A stretch of 64,000 nucleotides of DNA from Cycas panzhihuaensis (taxonomy: Eukaryota; Cycadophyta): assembly GCA_023213395.1 (NCBI GenBank), contig CM041465.1, positions 109,499,741 through 109,563,740 of the forward strand, written 5' to 3'. This document shows, piece by piece, positions 34,528 through 46,696 of this stretch; within the stretch, counting starts at the first letter, position 1, and each line of letters opens with the position of its first letter. Position numbers and translations under genes: made by a program. The notes below the pieces were generated by a model that had not been told where the DNA came from, made no database searches, and worked only from the letters and a program-made list of their open reading frames with translations.

Positions 34528-35582
34528 TGATCCCAAAAGAGCTTAGTTGGTGATGAAGTCAATTATCAACCTTTTCTCCTTAAGATCCTGGGAGTTAGTG
34601 TAGAAATCTCAATAACATCAAAACAACAATGAGCCCATGAAAGGAAAATTCTACACCAAATCATTTATTCTTGACATTGATCCAAAAGTATGAGGAGTAA
34701 TACTTTTATTAAACCATCAAAATCTCCATTTAATAGTGGAGAAATCAACTAGCAAAAAAATGGTAAAATTACAAAGAATAAATGTTACAATTATACCATA
34801 AGGGGGGACTCCAAACCCTCCAAATGCTTCTCCAAGGATGCTTCCCAAGTCAAGTCTCCAAGAACCACCTCTCCAACCTATAGAAGGGCTCAATTTATAG
34901 AAAGAAACCTGAATTTCATGTTTAACAAGTGGCAATCATGCAAGTATAACCACTAACCACCAGAGTGCATGTTGTCTAAGTGGCCTTCATACAATTCTTA
35001 AAAAGTTGCAGCTTGTAATAGATATTAACGTACTCTAATTTAGCTTAAATTTGGTACACGTATAGAAACAGTGTCTCCTTAGCTTCCTCAAATTTTTAGC
35101 TCATTTGGATGTCATTTGATTACATTTTTATTCATTTAATAATAATATGTATTTGTTGTTTTTCTGCTGTCCAAGTGGCCTTCATGCAATTCTTAAAAGT
35201 TGTGGCTTGTAACTGACCTTAACGAACTCCAATTTAGTCCAAATTTGGTATACATATAGGAACACATGTTTCCTCTGCTTCCTCTCAATTTTAGCTCATT
35301 TGGATGTCATTTGGACATATTTCTATTCATATAATAATAATATATATTTTCTATTTTTTTTGCTAGCTGTGGGATTAATTTTTATGCAAAGACAAGGCTT
35401 GAGCTCTAATCAAATGATATTTTCTGAACCTCACCTTTTGTACACATCTAGTGGGATGTGTCTTCTCCCTTTACACAAAATTTCATAGAATTTTGATACC
35501 ATTTATCCATATCTCTTTTAGTTATACGAATGCCTAGCATTTTTCCGCATCCTGTAAACATATGGTAGATCCTCCTGGATCA
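34528..35582 (-). mobile_element. Y 5' LTR
   Basis: Minus-strand start TGATCCAGGAGG; end GGGATCA. Minus TATAAAT is at 34893-34899, about 680 bases from the start, and should mark the transcription start region. It is collinear with the 3' LTR over its full length. Confidence 0.95.
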
Positions 35583-35867
35583 TTAAGGCAATGTGGAGGT
35601 AGTGCAAAGGGTCATAGAGTGCCATGGGGATGCCTACCTTGCAGAAAGATAGGTCCTGCGGGTCGTCATAGGCTCACAATATGACAAGCAATGTGATCAA
35701 GTAACAGATGTAAGGTGATCATACAAATGAAGCAATCAGTCATGCAATGAGGCAATGCTCCTGTCAACCTTTCCAAAGAATCAGTAAAAGTGAAAATAGA
35801 GAAGCATACCTATGCTTACCTGAGTTGACCTATCTGTATCCATTCCCGGTAGTCGAAAAATAGTGAG

Positions 35868-36960
35868 TAATTTGGCATTTATAGAAACATTTACCAAGAA
35901 ACGCCTAAAGAATCAAAGCCTACCTGAAAACAAATTAATCTATTATTGGGTTTTAGGAGGTGCCATGTCAAGGATGGCCTTGACTTTATTAGGGTCAATT
36001 TGGATCCTTTGTTTTGATACACAGAAACTAAGGAGTTTTCCAGTTGTCACAATAAATACACATTTAAGAGAGTTGAGGCTCACATGGTATTTGTGACATC
36101 GTGCAAAGATGGCCCGCAAATCAGAAGGATGATGGGCTCTAACGCATGAGATGCCCATCATATCATCCATGAAGACCTCCAAAGATTTGTTCATAAGGTC
36201 ATGGAAAATAAACTACATCACCTTTTTGGTAAGTGGTGCTTATATTCTTTAATCCGAAAGGCATCACCTTATAGGCAAAAGTACCCCATGGAGTGGCGAA
36301 GGCCATCTTATTATGGTCTTCAGGAGAGATCTAAATTTGGTTGTAGTCAGAGAAGCCATCCATTAAGGATATGACTTCGAAACTGGCTATTCAATCAATA
36401 ATTTGATCAATGAAGGGAAGTGGAAGTTGTGCTTAGGACATGTATTGTTGATGTCATAGAAATCAACATATATCTAGATTGTCCCATTTTTTTTAGCAAC
36501 GGGAAAAATGTTAGACACCCACTTAGGGTAATCAATGGAAGTGATCAATCCTACATTTCGGAGTTTCTCAACTTCTATTTTAATAGTAACTGAGAGCTTA
36601 GGGTGAAGAGGGTGTTGCTTATAATGCACTAGGTAAGTACCAAGAATAGTGGTAAGGTTGTGGGTAAAGATTAAAGGGTTGATTCCCTTTATATTGGAAC
36701 AGTCCCATGTAAAAACATCCCAAAACTCCTAGAATAGAAGGGTGTACTCCTTCACTTCATCAAGAGAACATTCCGCTTCAACCTTAATGACTTTGCCTAG
36801 AATAAGTACTATGTCCTAGGTTGCCTCCATGCACATGGTATTCCCCTCCTCAAAGTGAAGGGGGGCTTGGTCAACAGGAAGGGGTGGAATAAGAGACGGA
36901 ATTGGGTCAGCAAGGGAAGACCTAATAGCCAAGACCTTCTGGTAGGCAGGCTATGGTGAC
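35868..36960 (-). pseudogene. M reverse transcriptase
   Basis: Minus-strand frames show PKWVSNIFPVAKKNGTI, VDFYDINNTCPKHNF, then LEVFMDDMMG (the YxDD box as FMDD), HHPSDLRAIFARCHKYHVSLN and DPNKVKAILDMAPPKTQ. The following FLVNVSINAKLLT ends at S's insertion point; the missing PLTN continuation is at 26341. A frameshift lies between about 36195 and 36960. Order and sequence agree with P (48500-49250). Confidence 0.8.
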
Positions 36961-38080
36961 CAGAATGAAGGTTGGGCATGGAGCCCACTAAGTGCTCAAG
37001 CAAGGCTTTGTCATTCTTAAAGTAATCCACCCCATGGATGACCATACTTCAAGAAGATGAAGAGAGAAGAGAAGTAGAGGCAGCGGGATCATGGTGGTCA
37101 TCACACCATTCGACATACCCAAAGGGTTCTTTGGGAGAGTCAGAAAGAGGTCCCCCGTAAGGGACAATAGGAGGCCCCCTGACCTCGTTACCTATGTGTG
37201 TCAATGAATAGGAAGACTCAAGGAGCACCTGATCAATAAGGGTGATGACATGAGACACAAAAGAAGAATTAGTTTCTTTGATTATAGAAGTTCTAGATCA
37301 GGATCTAGAATGAAGGAGGTGCCTCCTACTTGTGCCTAAAAGGGAGATAAGGTGAGGGAGATCCTCATCCTCATCATCAGACTCATCATCGCTAAGTATA
37401 GCAAGGTACCCATAACTTACGACACCAATAGGGGTGAAATGCATGAGGTTGGAAGAAGCGGATGAAGGGTCTTCTTCCAAAGGAGATGAGTCAGGGATAT
37501 CAATAGAATAAGCAGAGGCATGGGTAGAAGGGCCTTTCTCTCCCTTTACTTGGCCATAAGCCACTTGATGGGATTGACATGGTTCTTTAGTAGGAGGAAT
37601 CTCCTAGGAGATGACTTTCATTCACCCTTCGTAGATGAATTTAAGTTGTCCCCAACGGGATGAGCACATGGCCCCCATCTGGTCGAGCCATGGGTATCCC
37701 AACAAAAGATTGTAGTCAACATCAATATCGAGGACTATAATATTAGTGAGGATAATCTTATCCTTAAGAGTAAGAGGGATTGACATCGATCCTAAGGGTG
37801 TCTTTTCGCTACCATCATAGCCTTGACACCACCATATAACTAACTCTAAAGCTGATATGCTAAGCTCTTGCGTAACATACAAGGGCATGGAATTAACAGA
37901 AGACCCACTATCAATAAAAGTTCTTCATAAAGTACAGTTAGGAGTATTAATGGTAATAGTGAAAGGGAAGTACCTTTGATGCTCCCTTTCACTAGAAGGA
38001 GGAAGATCCTTAAGATGAAAGGAGATGATGGGCTCATAACTTGGGATGACACCCAAGGCGTGAATGGGCATATCACCTAA
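36960..38080 (-). pseudogene. M protease and acidic linker
   Basis: The frame has RTFIDSGSSVNSMPLYV near 37880-37925, the aspartic-protease active site DSG, then IVLDIDVDYNLLLGYPWLDQMGA, the second protease strand motif. Downstream (37564-37050) is a linker with SDDESDDEDEDLPHL and VDYFKNDKALLEHLVG, also present in P. Such a long acidic linker between PR and RT is characteristic of this family; its role is unknown to me. The frame is continuous with gag over 39589-37049. Confidence 0.78.
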
Positions 38081-38399
38081 TCCTAAGGCCTCTAAGAGTA
38101 GCATGCATTATTCAAGGAAGCTCCTTAAGACGTCCATTATAGATATTCCGACAGCCATGGTATGAAACTCATCAATAACAGAGAAAGGCTTCCCCTTCAC
38201 AGTGGGTTAGGGTAGAGCCTTTCAGAAGTTGTAATGACTAGGATGCATGGGAATAGTCTTGGGGAGTGCAGGGACTTCTAAAAGAGAAGTTTCTGGAAGA
38301 GGATCAAGGTGAGATATGGATGAAGAGACAATGTTTACCTCTTCGATCACTTAAGAACGAGTTAAAGTATACAATGTGATAGTCTCAAGCAACTGAATG

Positions 38400-40743
38400 A
38401 CCTTCTTTCCCTTATTTCGGGATCGCGAAGGTGAAGGGGTGTGTCGGTTAGGGGAACCTGAGGAAGAGGATAAATTCCTCTTACCCTTCCCTTTAGCTTG
38501 TGAAGGGTGAGGGTTTAGAGACCTTCCTCGATTCTGGTTGTTCTTTTGCTGGGGGTTGTGATCACGTTCCCCATGTTTGGGGAAGGGATCTCTATGAGTA
38601 GGATGGTCTAGGTTAGGCCCAGCTACCCATTTGGGGGAAGAGTCACATTATGGGACAGCCTTAGGATGCTAGGCCTGATACCACAAATCATCGTAGAAGC
38701 ACTCCCCATGGATGGAGCACCACTTCTTCTCAAGGGAGGAATCATGTTTCCTCACTTGAGAGGATTGGGTGTTGCCATCCTTCGAAGGAGTAGCTTAGGA
38801 ATCTTGGTAAATTGGATTGTTAGATGTGGGAGATGAAGGAGCTTGGAGCTTGATCTCTTTCATAGTACATTCAAATGAACATATCTCTAAAGTGAGAGGG
38901 TCTAGGGTCTTCTTGGTAGAATGGGAAGAAGACCTAGTGGGTTGCTGAGTTTTGGTTTCTCATGGTGGTGGAGGTGCCTCATGTCATTGTGAGGAATTTA
39001 GAGGCTTCTTGAGTCCAGCCTGGATCTCAATGACCTTGAGTTCCAAGTACTTCACTATGGCAGAGTTGCATGTAGTTGCCCCTATCTTGAGGACTTCTAT
39101 GTGGACTTTTAGATGAAGGGCATTGATAAAAAGGTCCCTCTTCAACTCCTTAGGCAAAGTCGCCTTGGTGGAATGAAGAAGGTCATGGAAATGCCTCATA
39201 AAGTTATGATTCATTTCATCATTACCTTATTTAAGTGGTAAAAGGGATTTAATCCCACTCTCAAATGGGTGAGCCATATCAAAATAGTTGACAAACTCAC
39301 CTATGAGCTATTGGAACGAAAATATAGAATGCGCGGATAGATAATAAAAACATTTGAGGATATCGCCTTTAAGAGATCATGGAAATAATTTCATGAGGAT
39401 ATGGTCGTAGGCCCAGTAGTCGATGCATGCTATAGAGAAACTATGGACATACTCCACTGGGTCCTGTGATGAAGTCCCATCAAATTTAGGGACTTCAGGA
39501 GGGTGAGGTGGTAAGTTAGTTCTTAACGCCTCAACATATAAGGAGGTTGATTGATAGTCCATAAAGGGACATACCCTTGACTGGACCATAGGGTCAATGG
39601 AAACTGAAAATGATGGAGGGTAATTTTGCCCAAATCCTCCTTGGAGGGTTTGGTTTGAAAGGAAATGTTATCCTCCCACCACTTGGTGAGGAGGCACAAA
39701 TTCCATATTCAAAGAAACATGTATGGGAGTAGATAGGTGTGATGAACCCATCCCTCCTAGAGGGAATGCTCCTTACTGAAAAGGAGCTTGAGGAAAAATA
39801 TCTTGGGAATGAGTTGGCCCTCCTTATAAAGACGCGACATTAGGTGCCATACAGGATGGTAGGAAGGAGGGGTGAGGGACCAGATTCTACCCATATGGGC
39901 CACCCGTAGGTGGCACAACCCCATAAGGATGTAAAGAGTCCACCCCATAAGTAGGTAGGGAGTTCCCTTTACCGTGCCCCCATGGTTGAGTAGTGTAACT
40001 AGGAGGTACATAAAGAGAAAGGTCCCTAGTTTGGTATTAGGAGTGTGTAGGGACGGATCCCACATGATTAGACGTAGGGGGACACATAGGTCCCCTAAGT
40101 CTAGTAGGTGGTGGATAAATAATGGTGGGAGGAGGACTAGTCGTTTGACTAGATGAGGTCATGTTCAACCTGAGTTGAGAATATGACATGCCCTAAGTGG
40201 TCCCCAAGGAACATACACCATGGGGAGAAGAGGAAGAGGTAAGAGGCAGGATCATCATGGGTAAGGGAGTTGGATGAGATGAGCGAGGTGGTGGAGACGT
40301 AGAAGAAGGGAGGATAATTCTTGACAAGATATTCTCAAACCACTTGGGGTATGGTTAGAGACAGGTGGCTTAGAAACATTAGCTCAAGGCTTCTACTACA
40401 TCAATGGGAGGGGTATCCACCTAATCATAAGAGGTAGAAGGAACTTTTTATGAAGTGAACCCTATAGGATAATCCTCATGAGAATCACCATAATAGTGGT
40501 GGAACTCTAAAGGAGACAAAGGTTCTTCCCATAAGTAGAGGAATGGTGAGATTGGGGGTGTGGTTGGTTACCTGGATAATAAATTAGATCTTCACTTCCT
40601 TGGGTGGACCCTTGAAAGGAAGTAGGTGGCTCAAGGGAATCAGACACATAAGCGTAATATGCCCAATCTAAAAGAGATCCCTCCAAGACCAGACTAAGAT
40701 CTGATGTGGGAAGGGAATGATATGAGGGCTCTTCCAACAACAA
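38400..40743 (-). pseudogene. M gag
   Basis: It starts at MLLEEPSYHSLP (40743, + coordinates decreasing), continues through a Pro-rich region, then a capsid segment: PEVPKFDGTSSQDPVEYVHSF, IDYWAYDHILMKLFP (39589-39377) and FMRHFHDLLHSTKATLPKEL (39214-38984), followed by a His/Cys-poor basic tail near 38600. Frames shift in the Pro-rich part (39600-40500). It is the structural protein precursor, in the same order as P and N. Confidence 0.75.
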
Positions 40744-40923
40744 AGGTAGGCCTCATAAGCAACATGAGAATCGTCGCATACAAGTCCTGCCTATGCACTA
40801 GAAGAAAAGAGAAACAAGGTAGTGCATGCATTGGGGGCTGCCCAACAAGATAAAAAGGAATGCTACCAAGAGGTAGTAGTACCAACAGAAAAAGGGAGAA
40901 AGACTAATTCCCTTACTGGTGGG

Positions 40924-40941
40924 TCCCCAGTATGGTCACCA
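40924..40941 (-). promoter_or_regulatory. M primer binding site
   Basis: Minus TGGTGACCATACTGGGGA lies one base after the LTR end and is identical to P's PBS over this length. Confidence 0.8.
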
Positions 40942-40942
40942 G

Positions 40943-43900
40943 TAGAATCACGTCTATGGGATGGTAACTACACCTGGTTAGGATTATGACTATCAATGGA
41001 AGGCTCCAGGGTGAAGGGGTCAATCCAACAACTGAAAGGAAACACTCACATAGGGAATTCGTGCATCAGAATGTAGGTTCGAAACCCACAAATGGTGCAT
41101 AACTTTCTCTAGGTAACTTAGTCTTTGATTTTAGAGGGTAGCGCAAGTGAAGGATATCTTCGGTTGCTTGAGTAACCTCAAAATAAGAGTCTTCCTACCC
41201 TTGGATGTCCAGAAAGAGAAGGCAAAACCCAATGAGGAAGTGGATCCTCGTGGAATAGGAAAGGACATAGATAGGGTATATGTAGGTAAGCGACGTGGGG
41301 CACCCATACATAAGGGTGGTATTGGGAAATCACCTTACATATGAAACCAACCCAAAGGGAGTAGTGACAAGGTTATTAAGTTAGTGTAGGTATGATGGGG
41401 TTAAAAGAGGAGGTCTTAGGGGACAAGTCCTCCTCGAACTAACCCACCTAAAGGGAATGTTGGACGAACAAAAAAAGGTGGCAGAAGAAGTTCCCACCGC
41501 CCTATGCACGAGGGTGTCTAACTCCTATGTGCAATAATGATACGGTGGCTAATTATTTGTGTATGTAAATAAGAGGTAAATAAAGCATACATGTATAAAA
41601 GATAATAAATATACTTTTTTTCTTTCATTTTCTCTCAAATATAAATCCTCGCTCTCTTTTTACTTTAAGCGAGGGAAAGAGGTAGAGAGAGAGATAAACA
41701 AATCAATCACATAAAATGTACAACAATGATGCAAACCCTAGGGGGTTGTATGCAATCAAAGGGAAAGGAGGAAGGGGATACATCCTATCGAGTGCCCTTT
41801 CCTAAAGTGCATACTAATGTGCATATGTAAAGGAGTAGTGTGAGTAGGTTTTCTTTTACCTTTTTCCTTTATGTTCTTTTCATGCAAATATACAAACTAA
41901 AAAATAAGTAAGAAAATACCTATAAAAAGAAAGCGGCATACCTGGAAAGATGATGCAACTGAAACAAAGTTTCCGTCTTGTGCCACACCCGCTTCTTCTT
42001 TTCCTTTAACCAATACATGGGCAGTGTAGTGGCTTCCTTACCTTCCCCAAAGCAAAAAGGCTGAAAGCAAGAAAATCAAGGAACATGAACTATGCCCAAA
42101 GCTAAAAAATAACTAAGGAAAAAGAAAGCAAAAAACATACCTAGACTGTAGCGATTTGTCCTTCTCTACGAATGGCATGATAAACCTATAATCACAATGG
42201 TTTTCTTTCCTTTTTCGAGGGGTTACTAGAATGCTAAGCAAATATATATATATATATATATGTAATTGTAAAATGCTAAAAATGTTGTAAGTTAAAGTAC
42301 TTCAAGTTAAGTGATCTTCTAACTAAAAGATAACTCTACATCTCCCAAAAGCCAACAACACAAGACAAGGGGGAGGTTAGCCTCAGAATGTCTAATCCTT
42401 CAACAAGTGAACCTTCACATTGCCCTTAGGCACAGGAAATAATAGGTTAGGATAGCCTAATGGCAGCAAATAATAAAAGAAATAAACAACATGAGGTTTA
42501 CAAATGTTGCCTATGTTGCAAGTATTCCTATGTGTAACAAATCACAATGTTAGCCAAGTCAAGACCCAAGGTGAATAAGAGACACTATTTGAGGCTAGAA
42601 AAGTTGCCCAAGGGAGGCGTGCAGGCCTAGAAACAATGTAGCAAGGGGCTTCACACACTGATATCTAGCGATGGCCAATTCTCAGAGACTCCCTGGTAGC
42701 TGAAGAAAGGCACAAGTGGAAGAGAGGAAAGATGAAAAGGGGGTTTCCCTTGAGGAGCAAGCCTAGTTAGGTACGGAACTTGCCTTGGCTCCTTTCTCTC
42801 ACTTTTTTGGATCCTCTCTTGTAACCTCCTTAGAAGAAACTAGGAGAGGGCAGGAAGATGATATGGGCATAAAAGAAGGAAATAGAGGGTATGCCTCCTA
42901 TATGCACTGGAAAATAGAAAAAAGAAAAGATATTCTTAATGATCTAACATCTTATAAGATAGTTTAAAGGAAAGAAATGGATCAAAAATGAGATAATAGC
43001 TGCTGGACTGAGTTGGAGACATGTTTTCCATTGAAAATAGTAGGAAATAATAGATCTAAGGTGCTTGAAGGGGGGGTCCCTTAGGAGGATGCTGCAACCT
43101 GGAAATAAACTTGTTAAAACTTGTTGAAAGGGCATGGAGGTGAAAGTTGGAGTGAATCCTTACTTGAAGACATTTGTTGGCGAGACTGCTACTACAAATC
43201 CAAGCTAAAGAGGGCAGATCTTAGGCTGGAGCACATGGAATTCAGGTGTTGCAGGGAGTTCCTACAGAAAACTACCTATGGAAAAAGGAGAAGAGAGGAG
43301 AGTAGGTGGAAGAAGAGGAGGAAAATGAAGTTCTTTTAGGCTTTATACATAACCCTAAGATGAATGGATGATTAGGGTTAGGGTAGGACCCGAGGGGTGT
43401 TGAAGCCACGTGGCAATTTTACAAAAAAAGTGAAAATTGCCATGAAATATTTAAAAAAATGTTAAGTGACAGTTGTCCCGTAGGAAACTTCACAATACCA
43501 CAAAATTTACCCCAGTACCATGACATTTACCATGGTGTGATCATAGAGACAAAAACATGACAAAAAATAGATGTTTAGGAGCCCTAAAATAGGGTACCCC
43601 AAGCCTAGGAGGGGTCAGCCCTCTATTTAAGTGGCTGGGGATAGTCATATAAAGAGGATGACCTAAACCAGATGGGGTACCAGAGTGGTAGGATTCTGAG
43701 GAAACTGATATAACTAGAATAAAGGTATACCAATCACACTTAGCGGGGTGTTAAGGGATGTGATATGGCAAAGGAGGTGTGAACGTATCACACAGGCTGA
43801 GTGGTGCTTCAAACAACATGGAGGTGCATAGGAGGGTTACGGAATTCCATGGGGATGCATGTCCCATTGATTGTCATAGACTGAAATAGTATCAAGCAAT

Positions 43901-44070
43901 ATGATCAGGCAACGAATACAAGATGATCACTCAAATGTATCAATCAGCCATGCAATGAAGGGATGCTTCAATTTACCTTTCTATAGAAGTAACAAAGGTA
44001 AAGACTAGAAACATACTTGTACTTACCTAAGTTGACTTGCCAAGAACCCATTCTCGGTAGTCAAGAAATA
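40943..44070 (-). mobile_element. M 5' LTR
   Basis: It is 3128 bases. On + it begins TAGAATCACG and ends TCAAGAAATA, so the minus-strand LTR starts TATTTCTTGAC. Minus TATAAA is at 43342-43347, an (AT)n run at 42242-42261 and a degraded palindrome at about 43480-43535. The right flank CTTGC is the second TSD copy and then P's own LTR resumes. Confidence 0.88.
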
Positions 44071-44159
44071 CTTGCCAAACAAATCTTTTGTTTAGGACCT
44101 CTTCGTTGTTGACATGATCCTAACCAAGTGTGGTTACCCCTCCCAGAGGTGTGATTCCA
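44071..44159 (+). mobile_element. P 5' LTR, stranded 3' end
   Basis: It begins with the TSD copy CTTGC, then reads CAAACAAATC, TTTAGGACCTCTT, CTAACCAAGTGTGGTTAC and GTGATTCCA. This matches P's 3' LTR end (58919-59008), showing that M split P's 5' LTR. Confidence 0.88.
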
Positions 44160-44160
44160 C

Positions 44161-44180
44161 TGGTGACCATACTGGGGACC
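44161..44180 (+). promoter_or_regulatory. P primer binding site
   Basis: TGGTGACCATACTGGGGACC starts one base after the LTR end. The matching tRNA 3' end would be CCCCAGTATGGTCACCA; I cannot name the tRNA without a search. Confidence 0.8.
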
Positions 44181-44355
44181 GCCAGTAAGGGATTAATCCT
44201 CTCTCCCTTCCTATTGGCACTACTTCCTTCCAAGTAGCTCTCTTCAGTTTATTGGGTAGCCCCCAACACTGATTACATCACTCCTTTTATCCTTCCAATC
44301 TTTAAGGGGCACTTGTATGTGACGTTTCTCTCATCACTTGTGAGGCCTCCCTCCT

Positions 44356-46690
44356 TTGTTGGAAGACCCTTCCTATTACTCATTTCCTTTGTCAAATTCT
44401 AATTCGACTATGGAGGTATTTTCTTTGGATTGGGTATATCATACTTATGTATTCAAATCATATGAGCCTTCTACCTCTTTCCAAGGGCCCACCCAGGAGG
44501 GTGAGGATCCTATCTTTTATCTGGGTGACCAAGAACACCCACAAGTTCACCACCTCTCTATTCATCAAGTAGAGGTCTCTTCTCCTCTAGAGTTCCACCA
44601 CCCTAGTGGTGATTCTCATGAGGATCATCCTATGGGATCTGCCTCATATGAGGGTCCCTCTACCTCTTATGATTAGGCAAATACTCCTCCTGTGGATGTT
44701 GTCAAAGCCCTTAGCCAATGCTTCCAAGCTGCTAACCTCTAACCACATCCCAAGTGGTTTGAGAGCATCTTACAAAGCGTTGCACCTCCTTCCTTTACAT
44801 CTGCCTTACCTCATCCATCCTGTCTGACTCCTCTACCTACAATGAGTTTGCCTTTTCCCTTATCTTCCTCTCCCTATGGTCCATTCTCCTTGAGGACCAC
44901 CCAAGGCATGTCCTCTTCCTAACTTAGATTGAGCATGCCCCCTTCTAGTCAAACAACTACACCTCTGTTGACTATAGTATATCTATGACCTATTAGATCT
45001 AGAGGACGTGCACACACCCCTACTTCTAGCCATGTGGGGGTCATCCCCATATACTCCCAAGTTCAACCTAAGGATCCCTCCCTTTATGTGCCTCTAGGTT
45101 ACATCTCTGGACTATGGGGCATGATAAGGGAAGCTCCCTTCCAGCTTATGGGGTAGACCCTTTTTACCCATATAGGGTTGCACCATCCACAGGCAACCCA
45201 TATGGGAAAAACCCAATTCTACACCCTTCTTTTCCATCCTCCTATGTCAGACCTCATGTTATGCCTTTGCAAGGAGGACAAGCCCCCTCCCAAGGCACCT
45301 TCTCTGAGGCTCCTTTTCAATAAGGGGCATTTCCTCAAAAAGGTATGGGTCCCTTAGGCCCATTTAATCCTATGTATGTTTCTTTGAGTGTGGGACTAGT
45401 GTCTTCTCACCAAATGGGAGGAGGCCAATGTCCTATTTTGAATTATATTCCCCAAGAAGGATTTGGCCAACCTTGTCCACCTCCTCTTTCATCTCTTGTC
45501 AATCCTATGGTCTAGTCAAGGGCACGCCCCTTTATGGACTATAGATCGACACCCCTATTTGTTGAGGCGCTAAGGACCAACTTACTACCTCATCCTTTTA
45601 AGGTTCCCAAATTTTATAGAACTTCATCGCAAGACCCAATAGAGCATGTTCATATCTTTTCTATGGCATGCATTGATTATTAGGCATATGACCATATCCT
45701 TATAAAACTTTTCCCATGATCCCTTCAAGGAAATGCCCTTAAGTGGTTCTATCACCTACCAGCACATTCTATCTTTTTATTCCAATAACTCATAGATGAA
45801 TTTGTTAACTATTTTGACATATTTTCTAGAGTAAATTAAAAGCCCTCTTATCTCTTAAACAAGGTTATGATGAGATGAATCGTGACTTTGTGAGACACTT
45901 TCGTGGCCTACTTCACTCCACCAAGGCAACCTTTCTTGAGGAGTTGCAGAGAGACCTCTTTATCAACACCCTTCACCCAGAAGTCCATGTTGAAGTCCTT
46001 AAAATGGGGGCAATGATGTGTGACTCTGCCATAGCCAAGTGCTTGGTGCTCGAGGCCATTAAGATCCAAGTGGGTCTCAAAAAACCTATCAAGCCCTCAC
46101 AACGACATGAGGCACCTCCACCACCCCATGAGACTAAAGTCCAACATCTTACCAGGTCTTCTTCCCATCCAATGGAGAAGACCTTAGATCCTCTTACTTC
46201 TGTTATACGTTCATTCGAACATACCATGAAGGAGCTTAAACTCTAGGCCCCTTCATCCCCTACCTCTCATAAACCAATTCACTAGGCCTCTCAAGTTGCT
46301 CGTCCCAAGGGTGGTAATACTCAATCTTATTAAACAAGGAAGCTTGATTCCTCCCTAGAGAAGAAATAGTATTCCATCCATGGGGAGTGTTTCCATGAAG
46401 ATTTACAATGCTGGGCCTAGCACCCTAGAGCTGCCCCACAATGTGATTCTTCTCCTAAACAGGCATTTAGGCCAAACCTAGACTAGCTCGTCTACAAGGA
46501 TCCTTTCCCTAAACATGGTGAATGTGATCGTAATAACCAATAAAAGGATAGTCAAAATAAAGGGAGGTCCCCAAGCCCTTACCCTTCACAAAACAAAGGA
46601 AAGGGTATGAGTAATTTGTCCTATTCTTCTAACTCTCCTGACCATCATACTCCTTCACCCTCTTGATCTTGAAACAAGGGAAAGAGAGTT
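44356..46690 (+). pseudogene. P gag
   Basis: It starts MLEDPSYYSFPLS at 44356 (frame 1), moves to a Pro/Gly-rich part (YPYRVAPSTGNPYGKNP, 45114-45323) and then to the capsid-type region (RTSSQDPIEHVHIF, QGNALKWFYHLP near 45610-45770; FVRHFRGLLHSTKATFLEEL from 45875). A Cys/His segment, SIHGECFHEDLQCW, near 46375-46420 may be the knuckle. Two frameshifts occur before 45875. From there to the end of pol the frame is unbroken by indels and interrupted only by stops, most at Gln, Arg or Trp codons. Confidence 0.8.
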
Positions 46691-46696
46691 ATTTAA

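Larger units (their letters stand above)
28864..35582 (-). mobile_element. Y: young Ty3/gypsy element, two LTRs
   Basis: The element is 6719 bases with LTRs of 1056 and 1055 bases, a perfect TSD, an initiator-Met PBS, a PPT, gag and a full set of pol domains on the minus strand. Termini are TGATCC and GGATCA. It differs from the Tat elements around it in size, PBS and the order of domains. It is probably a chromovirus relative; the tail after integrase (SFRIGVAGQLPSKAKWFS) may be a degenerate chromodomain. LTR divergence is about 2% in the first 270 bases by eye, higher further on. Confidence 0.95.
26342..35862 (-). mobile_element. S: solo LTR inside M pol, host of Y
   Basis: Removing Y leaves a 2797-base LTR (26342-28863 joined to 35588-35862) with no internal region, so S is a solo LTR. 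It matches Q's LTR (2812 bases), not the 3.1-kb LTRs around it. On + it begins TGGATGCATG and ends CGAAAAATA, so the minus-strand termini are TA and CA. The flanks carry a perfect TSD. TTTTATA (minus TATAAAA) is at 28442-28448. Confidence 0.9.
16744..44070 (-). mobile_element. M: Tat-like element inside P's 5' LTR, host of S
   Basis: This minus-strand element is about 17.8 kb after removing S with its duplication. The 5' LTR is 40943-44070. Leftwards follow PBS, gag, PR and RT (35868-40941), RNase H and integrase (24520-26341), the antisense gene on + (21167-23770), the second RNase H (20160-21116) and the 3' LTR (16744 to about 19747). RT and RNase H meet only if S is removed. It is the same subfamily as P and N. 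LTR divergence is about 12% over 215 bases by eye. Confidence 0.88.

Noticed and set aside
34195-34530. 111-residue plus-strand frame rich in Ser/Phe
   Set aside because: It is the reverse of Y gag's acidic Glu-rich region.
13709-44159. P and M as one element with long inverted repeats
   Set aside because: M has its own complete gene order, TSD remnant and PBS, and P's LTR end resumes after it.
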